64,000 nt of DNA, from the NCBI GenBank assembly GCA_965214305.1, contig OZ243949.1, positions 1,116,001 to 1,180,000 of the forward strand, read 5' to 3'. The number at the start of each line of letters is the position of its first letter. The stretch's first letter is position 1. Below, one piece after another: positions 9,246 to 17,569 of the stretch. The notes under the pieces were generated by a model. That model did not search any database, was not told the origin of the DNA, and saw nothing but the letters and a program-made list of their open reading frames with translations. The DNA is from Azophilus sp965214305 (lineage in GTDB: Bacteria; Pseudomonadota; Gammaproteobacteria; Pseudomonadales; Azotimanducaceae). The position numbers and the translations under genes are program-made.

Positions 9246-9868
9246 TGGCCCTCGACCTTGAAGCCCTGCGCAAGGCCTACTGGTCCGGGCCACCCGGCCC
9301 TGCGTTCGACCGCGTTTCCACCCGGGAGGAGCGCATCGCAAATGGCATGAGGATACTCATTGATCGCTGCCGAAAGGTCGGGATTCCGCCGGAACGGTAC
9401 GGACTCGGCGAGCACGGCGCGCTCATCGGCGGGCCGGGCAAGCCTTGCACGCGCTCCCCGGACAACTCCCGCCCGATGGAAAACCACTGCGAACCGCGCC
9501 TTGCCCCACCAGAATGGTTTGCCCACGACAAAGGAGGCCAGCCCCGTCATCGCGAAGGTGACGAGCGCTTGAGCAGCCTAATTGCCTCATACTTGGCGGG
9601 CATGCCGTTGGAATCCAAGCCGTCGAGCGAGGAACTGAGGGGTGCCCTGCAGGCTAGGCACCTCAACGCGTTGGAGCAGTTTTGGCTGCATGAGGTGCTT
9701 TCCTGCGCGACCATTCCCGAACTGCGCTTTGTTATTCAGGCTGAAGGGCTCCCATTCGGACAATTCGTGCGCTGCCTGCACAATGCCGGCGTGAGGCGGC
9801 ATGACGTGACCGATTGGATGAACCAGTTCGCGGTGAAACCGGCCAACAGTCAGGAGATTCCCATTTAA
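9245..9868 (+). CDS. Hypothetical protein coupled to the AbiEii-like pseudogene
   Basis: A 207-residue soluble protein I do not recognise. The ATG overlaps the stop of the nucleotidyltransferase remnant (TAATG), so the two were co-translated. There are no transmembrane segments or signal peptide. The middle (about residues 70-110) is proline- and charge-rich, and the C-terminal 90 residues look helical (LNALEQFWLHEVLSCATIPEL). In classical AbiE loci the antitoxin AbiEi lies upstream and has a winged helix, so a downstream partner of this kind is not a standard antitoxin. Confidence 0.55.
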   Translation: MALDLEALRKAYWSGPPGPAFDRVSTREERIANGMRILIDRCRKVGIPPERYGLGEHGALIGGPGKPCTRSPDNSRPMENHCEPRLAPPEWFAHDKGGQPRHREGDERLSSLIASYLAGMPLESKPSSEELRGALQARHLNALEQFWLHEVLSCATIPELRFVIQAEGLPFGQFVRCLHNAGVRRHDVTDWMNQFAVKPANSQEIPI

Positions 9869-10027
9869 CCCGCCCCGCCAATAAAGACATGTTAGGCTCC
9901 CGTTCTCCTACTTCTCGCCGCAGTTGCGCCACAACCTGATCGACACCCGTATCCGGAAGCGGAATTCAGCAAGGCGACGCGCAATTTGGTTAGGTTTGAG
10001 ATTAAGCGAGGGTAGAATGACGGGCCA

Positions 10028-10204
10028 TCAGCGGTACAGGTCAGGGATTACTCTACCAGTCTCAGCGTATTCTTCGAGGCTTGTGTCCATAACGTATTCC
10101 AGATAGCTCCTTTCGGTGCGGCAACGTGCATCGTGGTCGATGTGATCGATATACGCCGGAGGAAGTTCAAATTCAATACGCTGTAGTGGCTGCGGCGGAT
10201 GCAA
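10028..10204 (-). CDS. Small ORF, possible ribbon-helix-helix antitoxin-like protein
   Basis: A 58-codon frame starting at a TTG contains 'RIEFELPPAYIDHIDHDA', followed by an acidic helix (SYLEYVMDTSLEEYAETG). The 'beta strand, LP, helix' pattern resembles small antitoxins or RHH regulators. No ATG is available and no toxin gene is adjacent, so it could be a remnant or a chance ORF. It does fit the accessory character of this stretch. Confidence 0.3.
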   Translation of the reverse strand: MHPPQPLQRIEFELPPAYIDHIDHDARCRTERSYLEYVMDTSLEEYAETGRVIPDLYR

Positions 10205-10372
10205 CAGAGGGGAGCGATATAGCTATATTTCTTCATGCGCGGCTGCGCTTTGTATAAAGCATAACAAACAGGCGGTTGTGATTCTTTTAATCTTCATTGT
10301 TGCTCCTTGGCCACCATAGCGCGCTGATGCTCTTCTTGGAATTTCAAATGATTTGGTGAGAATCGCGAGGAT
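10205..10372. other. AT-richer flank of the CRISPR array (distal or leader side)
   Basis: No gene is visible. The last 110 bases before the first repeat are richer in A+T than the surroundings, as expected of an array flank. Which side carries the leader is not settled by repeat decay, because both terminal repeats are perfect. Confidence 0.35.
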
Positions 10373-13300
10373 GTCTTAATCCCTTCTTCATCAGGTCAAT
10401 AGTTCCGAGCAACGGAACCAGTTACTTCCCTTACGGGATCCGGTCTTAATCCCTTCTTCATCAGGTCAATAGTTCCGAGCCAGATCAGATAGCCGATGCC
10501 GATCCCGGCGATGTCTTAATCCCTTCTTCATCAGGTCAATAGTTCCGAGCCGCCGACGGCACGAAACTCCGCGCGGTGATGTGTCTTAATCCCTTCTTCA
10601 TCAGGTCAATAGTTCCGAGGAAATGATCAGGAGACCACATGAAAGCAAAGACAGTCTTAATCCCTTCTTCATCAGGTCAATAGTTCCGAGTTGGTGCCAG
10701 CGTGGTACAAAGACGGTACTGGGTCTTAATCCCTTCTTCATCAGGTCAATAGTTCCGAGGTACTGTACGAGACATATACCGGCGACAAGCCGGAGGTCTT
10801 AATCCCTTCTTCATCAGGTCAATAGTTCCGAGCCATCAGGGTGCGAAGAAGTAGAATTCTCGATGTCTTAATCCCTTCTTCATCAGGTCAATAGTTCCGA
10901 GTTGCGCGCGCTGTCCGCCGACCTCTCCGCCCGGTCTTAATCCCTTCTTCATCAGGTCAATAGTTCCGAGCAATTCGCGCTCGTGCAGTACGACATCGGC
11001 GTCGGGTCTTAATCCCTTCTTCATCAGGTCAATAGTTCCGAGGGCGGCTGGACGCGACGGCGAGCCCGGCGCGGCGTCTTAATCCCTTCTTCATCAGGTC
11101 AATAGTTCCGAGCGGGGGGCGGGTAGGATGCCGCGGGCCATCCGGGTCTTAATCCCTTCTTCATCAGGTCAATAGTTCCGAGCTCCATCGATGGAAAGAC
11201 AGAAGGCTACCTCGTGTCTTAATCCCTTCTTCATCAGGTCAATAGTTCCGAGCGGGGGGCGGGTAGGATGCCGCGGGCCATCCGGGTCTTAATCCCTTCT
11301 TCATCAGGTCAATAGTTCCGAGACATACGACGGGATCATATGCGGCACGGCAACGGGTCTTAATCCCTTCTTCATCAGGTCAATAGTTCCGAGGGCATAG
11401 ACTGGCAACAACGAAAGCCATGGATGTCTTAATCCCTTCTTCATCAGGTCAATAGTTCCGAGAAGCACAAGCGGCGGATGTATGACTCGTTCATGGGTCT
11501 TAATCCCTTCTTCATCAGGTCAATAGTTCCGAGCCGGACCCGACGGTCAGACTCCAGGGCGTTGAGAGGTCTTAATCCCTTCTTCATCAGGTCAATAGTT
11601 CCGAGAGCTGGCAGCGGGCAAGGCCGCCAAGGCGGCCAAGTCTTAATCCCTTCTTCATCAGGTCAATAGTTCCGAGGCGCCCGCCAACCGGTTAAGGGCA
11701 GCATAATCGAGTCTTAATCCCTTCTTCATCAGGTCAATAGTTCCGAGCAAGGGCAGGTTAACCTGCCACGGGTAGCCACGGTCTTAATCCCTTCTTCATC
11801 AGGTCAATAGTTCCGAGGCCCAAGCCCAAGCCCAAGGCCAAGGCGCCTACCGTCTTAATCCCTTCTTCATCAGGTCAATAGTTCCGAGACCCAACTGGCA
11901 AGCAAGACGCGAAAGCGTGGATGTCTTAATCCCTTCTTCATCAGGTCAATAGTTCCGAGCCAATAATGGGGTACACATACAGCGTACCGGTTGGCGTCTT
12001 AATCCCTTCTTCATCAGGTCAATAGTTCCGAGCCTAGAACACTACCCAACGGGTAGTGAAGACGCGTCTTAATCCCTTCTTCATCAGGTCAATAGTTCCG
12101 AGAAGGCGCCCAGCATGGGCCAAATGGCCAAAGCGGTCTTAATCCCTTCTTCATCAGGTCAATAGTTCCGAGGTCATAGCGGCTGATGTTCTGCTCAAGT
12201 GGAGCGGTCTTAATCCCTTCTTCATCAGGTCAATAGTTCCGAGCCACACGGCAGGGGTAATACCCTTGCCACAATTAGGTCTTAATCCCTTCTTCATCAG
12301 GTCAATAGTTCCGAGGCTAAAACCGTAACCAAAACCACCGTGCGCCGGTCTTAATCCCTTCTTCATCAGGTCAATAGTTCCGAGCGCGGCCGCCCGTTAA
12401 AGGCAGCATAATCGAGCGTCTTAATCCCTTCTTCATCAGGTCAATAGTTCCGAGGGACCGCGTGATGATTGGGAAGCGGGGTGGGAAGGTCTTAATCCCT
12501 TCTTCATCAGGTCAATAGTTCCGAGCCGTTAAGGGCAGCATAATTGCCTGCCTGTACGCGTCTTAATCCCTTCTCATCAGGTCAATAGTTCCGAGCGCCA
12601 AGGGCAGGTTAACCTGCCACGGGTAGGCGGTCTTAATCCCTTCTTCATCAGGTCAATAGTTCCGAGCCTACTAGCAGCAGCATGGGCGCCCAAGCCCTGT
12701 CTTAATCCCTTCTTCATCAGGTCAATAGTTCCGAGGGTCCCAGCTCGTCGGGGTTACTACGGATTCAATTTGTCTTAATCCCTTCTTCATCAGGTCAATA
12801 GTTCCGAGTGCGGCAACCAGCCAAAAACAGCATAATCGAACGTCTTAATCCCTTCTTCATCAGGTCAATAGTTCCGAGGCCTGCTGGTGAGAAAAGCCCA
12901 CGCGGACGCGAGGTCTTAATCCCTTCTTCATCAGGTCAATAGTTCCGAGCGAACATGTCGGACGCAAAGATCACCTTCGGAGTCTTAATCCCTTCTTCAT
13001 CAGGTCAATAGTTCCGAGGAGACAGTCATGGAAATTTACGACGAGGCAAGTCTTAATCCCTTCTTCATCAGGTCAATAGTTCCGAGCTTGCCGGGAAACC
13101 TGACCGCGGCGAAAGCCGCGCGTCTTAATCCCTTCTTCATCAGGTCAATAGTTCCGAGGGATGGCTGGTGAAAAAGGCGAAGCGGATGGCGGGTCTTAAT
13201 CCCTTCTTCATCAGGTCAATAGTTCCGAGACAATCAACCTGATCAACCAGTACCGGGAACGTCCGTCTTAATCCCTTCTTCATCAGGTCAATAGTTCCGA

Positions 13301-13944
13301 GCTTCCCGGCGGTCGGAAACCCCGACTTGCCGGAAAGTCTTAATCCCTTCTTCATCAGGTCAATAGTTCCGAGGATGCGGGTTGGGCGAACCCCGACCTG
13401 AAACTGTCTTAATCCCTTCTTCATCAGGTCAATAGTTCCGAGCTACGCAAATTACGAAGAGCGGATGATTTCGATGTCTTAATCCCTTCTTCATCAGGTC
13501 AATAGTTCCGAGCGTGCTGGTACGGGAATCCCGCGCGGGAGCGCGGGTCTTAATCCCTTCTTCATCAGGTCAATAGTTCCGAGAACCTGACCGCGGCCAA
13601 GGCCGCGCTCCGCGAATACGTCTTAATCCCTTCTTCATCAGGTCAATAGTTCCGAGGGATCACAAAGGCTGATTTGGATCGGATTTTGAGGTCTTAATCC
13701 CTTCTTCATCAGGTCAATAGTTCCGAGGCACGTGCCCCAGACGGACTGGGAGCATGGCTGGGAGTCTTAATCCCTTCTTCATCAGGTCAATAGTTCCGAG
13801 CAGCTGGCCGCACATTTGTGCAGCCGCGTACAGGGCGTCTTAATCCCTTCTTCATCAGGTCAATAGTTCCGAGGGCGTAGGCCACCGCCTCCACGGGGCG
13901 GCGGTCGGTCTTAATCCCTTCTTCATCAGGTCAATAGTTCCGAG
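10373..13944 (-). CRISPR. CRISPR array, 51 repeats of 37 bp, 50 spacers of 31-36 bp
   Basis: The plus-strand repeat begins GTCTTAATCCCTTCTTCATC and ends AGGTCAATAGTTCCGAG. I counted 51 copies. All that I read are identical except number 32 (12560-12595), which lacks one T. Read on the minus strand, the repeat ends ATTAAGAC, similar to the type III crRNA 5' handle (ATTGAAAC-like). This favours transcription in the same direction as the cas genes, with the leader at the 13945 side. Spacer 11 (11113-11145) and spacer 13 (11253-11285) are identical. Several other spacers are related to each other, and many contain perfect hairpins. The length and the freshness of the terminal repeats suggest that adaptation was active until recently. 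Confidence 0.98.
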
Positions 13945-14012
13945 ACCTCCCCGCCGAAAAATCATCAAATTTCAAGCACTTAAAATTGGGTTTGTATATG
14001 ACTATCACCTCC
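13945..14012 (-). promoter_or_regulatory. Candidate CRISPR leader between cas2 and the array
   Basis: This 68-base AT-rich spacer separates the last cas2 stop from repeat 51. If the array is read on the minus strand, it is the only place for a leader. A full-length leader promoter may not fit, so read-through from the cas operon is possible. Confidence 0.35.
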
Positions 14013-14348
14013 TCATGATCTAACTAAAGAAATCCAACTTTCATCTTCCCCAAAATCGATCGCGAGTTGCGGAATCGAGACATCCGGGGCAACCAAGCGC
14101 CTACCGTACAGCACATTGCGAGATTGTGCGACCAAAGGGTAAGCCCGCAGGTCGTCGCATTCAGGATGAATATGCTGAGCGATTTCATTTACGGCGAACT
14201 CAATCGCCGCGCGGGTGTCTACGGTTTGGAATATTGAATATTGGAATGGCATAGCGTGTCGAACAACAGCCCTGTGTACCCTTTGTAAACGCTTGGGATC
14301 CGCAATGTCATAGCACAAGATCCAAGGCGCCGCACGATTGGCTGGCAT
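14013..14348 (-). CDS. cas2: Cas2, second copy (array-proximal)
   Basis: A 111-residue Cas2, the ferredoxin-fold dimer that bridges Cas1 dimers during spacer integration. The family N-terminus is clear (WILCYDIADPKRLQRVHR), including the conserved aspartate after the first strand and the RVHR helix start, followed by 'FQYSIFQTVD'. It is longer than the other Cas2 of this locus and has a distinct C-terminal part (YGRRLVAPDV). Its ATG overlaps the cas1 stop (TGATG), so it is translationally coupled to the short cas1 and forms a pair with it. Confidence 0.93.
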   Translation of the reverse strand: MPANRAAPWILCYDIADPKRLQRVHRAVVRHAMPFQYSIFQTVDTRAAIEFAVNEIAQHIHPECDDLRAYPLVAQSRNVLYGRRLVAPDVSIPQLAIDFGEDESWISLVRS

Positions 14349-15109
14349 CAGTCCAAACTCTCCAAGAAGCGGCAGAAACTCTGTATTCCGATGCGCAGAT
14401 GAAAATCGGCCGTGGCTCTATGCTGTTCAAAGAGTGACACTATAGCCATGTCTTTTTCGCCTGGAAATGATGATGAAGCGGTTTCGCCACAAAACGCCCG
14501 GTTCAACTCCGGCAGCAGGCCAATCGCCACCACCTCGCCAAGGTCGGCAACCAAAGTCGCACTGGCGGTATCGCTCGAATCAAGGCCGCTTCTGACCAAA
14601 CACGCTACGGTTTTCGATTCGACCAACCCGCTCAGACGCCTGTGCAAACGCGACCAAGCCGTTTCGCCCATTAGAACCCGAATAGGGCTTGTCAGAAGCT
14701 CTTTCAGGTTCCGTTCGGAGTAATCGCTGCACATCCCTAAACGCCTCGCGGAAAGCACCAGTGATCGACGATATGCCGGTGCCCGCCAGTCCTCATACAG
14801 TTCTTTCCAATCGGGCCTATCAATAAAGTGGGACCAGCGTTGCTGTAAATCGCCTTGTCGCGATTGGGCACCCAGCCATCGCGCCCGCACTGATCCGTCG
14901 CCGCGTAGGAATATGATCGGTACATTGTTGTCGGCGCAAGCCAATAACGCATTGTTCGCCCAATTCACGCTACCGCTCACAACAATCCGAGAGATACGCC
15001 GGAAAGGCATACGCAGGTCCGCGCAGGCCGAACGAGCGATTCGCAGAGCGGGTCCATCCAATATGACTTCGGTTTTTTCCCTTCCGGAAAGATAGAGCGG
15101 CTTTAGCAA
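14348..15109 (-). CDS. cas1: Cas1, second copy, short and divergent
   Basis: A 253-residue Cas1. The N-terminal beta domain is typical (LYLSGREKTEVILDGPALRI, then 'ISRIVVSGSVNWANNALLAC' and 'NVPIIFLRGDG'). In the C-terminal helical domain a glutamate (LMGETAW) and an aspartate (LVADLGEV) can be matched to the metal-binding set. The segment that normally carries the catalytic histidine (LHxP...) is missing: 'GLDSSDTASA' leads directly to 'LVADL'. The protein is about 75 residues shorter than its neighbour. It overlaps the upstream cas1 by 7 bases and the downstream cas2 by 1. It may be a non-catalytic partner subunit or a separate clade of compact Cas1. Confidence 0.9.
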   Translation of the reverse strand: MLKPLYLSGREKTEVILDGPALRIARSACADLRMPFRRISRIVVSGSVNWANNALLACADNNVPIIFLRGDGSVRARWLGAQSRQGDLQQRWSHFIDRPDWKELYEDWRAPAYRRSLVLSARRLGMCSDYSERNLKELLTSPIRVLMGETAWSRLHRRLSGLVESKTVACLVRSGLDSSDTASATLVADLGEVVAIGLLPELNRAFCGETASSSFPGEKDMAIVSLFEQHRATADFHLRIGIQSFCRFLESLD

Positions 15110-16089
15110 TTTCTTTTCTCCCCAGTCTCAATATTCTGTAGTGCCTCAGTCCCGCGTTCGCCGAATTCGCGGGCAATGCGCCCAATCTCTCGGCGCAATA
15201 AACGGCTCAACGCTTTCCGCAATGGGTCGAACTCGCGATAAAAGTGCTGGCGACCAGCCTTGCCTAGCATTACCGCTCCGTTGTCGTTCTTAAACGACGT
15301 GGCCATGAGCAGGCGCTCCCGAAACAGACCCCAAATCCACTCGTCAATGCGTGGCCGCAGGGGTTCAATCAGATCTGCCGCCAAGGATTCCCGGCCGAAT
15401 AGGGGTTCATGAAACAGACCAACCATCGGGTCGAGGCCAGCCGCATGGCACTGTGCAACGCCTTCCGCATGAAGCAAGGTGTAACCAAGGGAAAGACAGG
15501 CATTCACCGGATCGGGCGGTGGCCGCCGCTTGCGTGCGTTAAAACCCAAAGATGCCGGAAAGCAAGCGCGCAACCCTTCAAAGTAGGCTGCGGCAGCTGA
15601 GCCCTCAATGCCACGCAGTGTGGCGATAGCTGGATTTTCGTTGGCGAGCCGAGTCTGCACGTTTTGTAAACGACTGGCCACACGTGTCAATAATCTACGC
15701 TGGTCGGGGCGTTGGTTTATCGCCACGTCGATTAGGCGTTGCTGGGCCATAGTCTTGGCTACGATCAAATCATGGGACCAAATTGTTCGCCGTTGCACAT
15801 CTCGGAACGCTTCAAACTGCCCCAGCCGGCGCACCATATCGTTATGTGTAGGTCCCACGCAGGATGCAAGATAACGGCTGCGGCGACCTCCAAGAAACGC
15901 GATACTGGCCCCCGCCTGCGTCAGTGCGCCAAGCACGTTGGCATCCAAACGTACGGATCCACGCAAGACAACCCGATCAAGGCGACGCAACGGAACCGAC
16001 CCTCTCTTTCCTTCGGGCCCTATGAATTCCAAGGCGCTATTCGCAACCCGCAGTTCGATATCTTTGCGATCAACGTAGACTGTGGCCAC
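15103..16089 (-). CDS. cas1: Cas1 endonuclease/integrase, full-length copy
   Basis: A 328-residue Cas1 that catalyses integration of new spacers. All three metal-ligand positions are visible: glutamate in 'LRGIEGSAAAAYF' (about residue 160), histidine in 'VGLFHEPLFGRESL' and aspartate in 'AADLIEPLRP'. The N-terminal domain starts 'MATVYVDRKDIELRV'. It follows its own cas2 by 6 bases and overlaps the next cas1 by 7 bases. This is the pair I expect to be catalytically competent. Confidence 0.95.
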   Translation of the reverse strand: MATVYVDRKDIELRVANSALEFIGPEGKRGSVPLRRLDRVVLRGSVRLDANVLGALTQAGASIAFLGGRRSRYLASCVGPTHNDMVRRLGQFEAFRDVQRRTIWSHDLIVAKTMAQQRLIDVAINQRPDQRRLLTRVASRLQNVQTRLANENPAIATLRGIEGSAAAAYFEGLRACFPASLGFNARKRRPPPDPVNACLSLGYTLLHAEGVAQCHAAGLDPMVGLFHEPLFGRESLAADLIEPLRPRIDEWIWGLFRERLLMATSFKNDNGAVMLGKAGRQHFYREFDPLRKALSRLLRREIGRIAREFGERGTEALQNIETGEKRNC

Positions 16090-16095
16090 GGCAGC

Positions 16096-16389
16096 TTAAC
16101 CAACGTAGTAGAAGGAGGAGTCATTAGCTGGCAACGCTATGCCGCGCAAAATTGGCTTGGCGCGTTCCTCAACTTTCAACAGGGCAAAGCGGTCTTCATC
16201 CAAATCAAGTTCCCGCCTGACACTCGCCAACAGTTCCTTCCGTTCCGTGGAACTCAAAAAGCACTCGAATGCGGACTTTTGCCCGCCAGTGGCAAAGCTC
16301 TTCACTACTTGATGAACGCGCCGTAATCGCGAAGGATTGCAGACATCGTAGGCGGCGATAAACAGGTCATGTTTCGGCATAGGCAGCAC
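16096..16389 (-). CDS. cas2: Cas2, first copy
   Basis: A 97-residue Cas2 with the usual 'DLFIAAYDVCNPSRLRRVHQ' start (conserved aspartate), 'FECFLSSTERKEL' strand-helix, and 'DEDRFALLKVEE' second half. It is the first gene of the adaptation cluster and precedes the full-length cas1 by 6 bases. It differs strongly in sequence from the array-proximal Cas2, so the two cas1-cas2 pairs are not a recent tandem duplication. Confidence 0.93.
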   Translation of the reverse strand: MLPMPKHDLFIAAYDVCNPSRLRRVHQVVKSFATGGQKSAFECFLSSTERKELLASVRRELDLDEDRFALLKVEERAKPILRGIALPANDSSFYYVG

Positions 16390-16500
16390 TCCAGCCTCTT
16401 TAGGAACTGGGAGTAGAGCACGGAATGTGGTGCCGAAGACGGACTGGCAAGGTTGCCGTTTTCAGGCCCCTGCTAGTTGAGGCCGTGGAGGGGGAGAGAT
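16390..16500 (-). other. Gap upstream of the adaptation cluster
   Basis: This 111-base space between the Card1-like remnant and cas2 is the only sizeable gap between effector and adaptation genes. It is the natural place for a separate promoter for cas2-cas1-cas1-cas2. No clear -35/-10 pair can be named by eye. Confidence 0.3.
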
Positions 16501-17394
16501 CTAAGTGATCAGGCCGATGTGTCCGGTATCCCGCCATTGTTCGAGGCTGGCCCGGAGTTTGGTGATGTTCTCCTTTTGCAACACTTGGATGCCAAGGTGG
16601 CGGCACCGGCTCCTCATGCTAGTGGAAGGCTCCCGCACAGACACAAGCAAACTGGTACCAAAGAGGCCGCCCGCATTGCGACCCAAGCTTTCGAGTCGGT
16701 TGGTCACGGCCTGTTCGCTCGTGGTCTGCTGACCCGTCTTGCACTCGATGATGAGCAGCCGATTATCGTGAACGGCGATCAGGTCGAACTCGTTGGTGGG
16801 GGTTTCCGGACCGCTCAGCAGTTCCCAGCCACAAAGCGCCGAGCAACGGACGTCGTCGAGGCCTGTAGACTTTGCCACCGACCAAACATGTTCCTCCAGC
16901 CAGTGGCCACCCAGATAGCGTGCCGCATCAACTGATTCGAAGCGCACCCGCTTGTCGCCGTCCCACCACAAAAGACCGTTATCCGCTATACGGGTCAGAG
17001 CGTCACGCCAGGGGCCTTTCGGTCGTCGCTGGAATTGTTGGCTGGAATTAATCAGCTCATTGCCGTCGCGAGAGAGTGCAGCTTTAGTGCCGGAAAATCC
17101 ATGAATCAAGCCGTTTAGGTTGCCGAAGAATGGGGCCAGTTCGGCGCAATGCTCCGCTAAGAAATCGGTGAGCGAAGCCCTGCTATGAGCAGCAGCTTGC
17201 CACGTCTTGTCATCGGATACGGCGGACTTCAGTTGCATCCCTTGGGCCGTCAGATAAGTATCTGCCCGCAAGACACCCTGCATGGGAACCGATTCCTGGT
17301 TGCGAGGGACCAAGGTTTCGATCTTCTGGTGTTCGGTATCCGTGTAGATAACACGCAGGGCGTAGCCCTCCAGACGTTCCCGGAAAACCTCCAA
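16501..17394 (-). pseudogene. Card1/Can2-like CARF nuclease, N-terminally truncated
   Basis: The 297-codon frame carries the C-terminal end of a CARF domain ('ALRVIYTDTEHQKIETL', then 'LRADTYLTAQGM'), a linker, and a DUF1887 PD-(D/E)XK nuclease domain. The nuclease core is readable: 'NEFDLIAVHDNRLLIIECKT' gives the D...ExK set. Intact Card1/Can2 proteins are cyclic-tetra-adenylate-activated nucleases with a full N-terminal CARF. Here roughly the first 100 residues are gone, including the nucleotide-binding loop. Upstream, the frame opens after a TGA near 17426 with no ATG; a TTG at 17394 is the only nearby start. Activation by cyclic oligoadenylate should be lost, though the nuclease domain itself is intact. 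Confidence 0.8.
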
Positions 17395-17569
17395 GAGCCA
17401 GCCCAGAGGTACCTTCGGGTACGAAGATCAAGAGATCAATATCACTGTCGTCGGTCGCATCGCCACAGGCCATGGATCCGAAGACACGCACACTCTCTAG
17501 GCCATACTCCTTAGCCAAGGCAAGAATTTGTCGACGATGGCGTTCTATTAGGTGGTGCATATCATTCAT
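17395..17569 (-). pseudogene. MNT-type minimal nucleotidyltransferase, C-terminally truncated
   Basis: The ATG at 17569 overlaps the cmr6 stop. The frame encodes an MNT N-terminus with the active-site block 'VFGSMACGDATDDSDIDLLI' (GS and D-x-D). After 'FVPEGT' the homology ends, and the frame runs on into the Card1-like gene in a non-homologous frame. MNT proteins usually pair with a HEPN toxin and act by nucleotidylation. Here the second half of the MNT domain and any HEPN partner are gone, removed by the same deletion that truncated the Card1-like gene. Confidence 0.75.

Noticed and set aside
10836..13424. Minus- and plus-strand ORFs with repeated 'MKKGLRP' or 'GLNPFFIRSIVP' peptides
   Set aside because: These are translations of the CRISPR repeat itself; the periodicity matches the 37-bp repeat.
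10330..13975. Inverted similarity (CTTG-AATTT-ATGATTT) just outside both ends of the array
   Set aside because: Short, gapped and AT-rich; not convincing as a true boundary repeat.
17390..17426. Programmed frameshift joining MNT and Card1 into one protein
   Set aside because: The homology on each side breaks off inside a domain rather than between domains, and no slippery site is visible; deletion is simpler.
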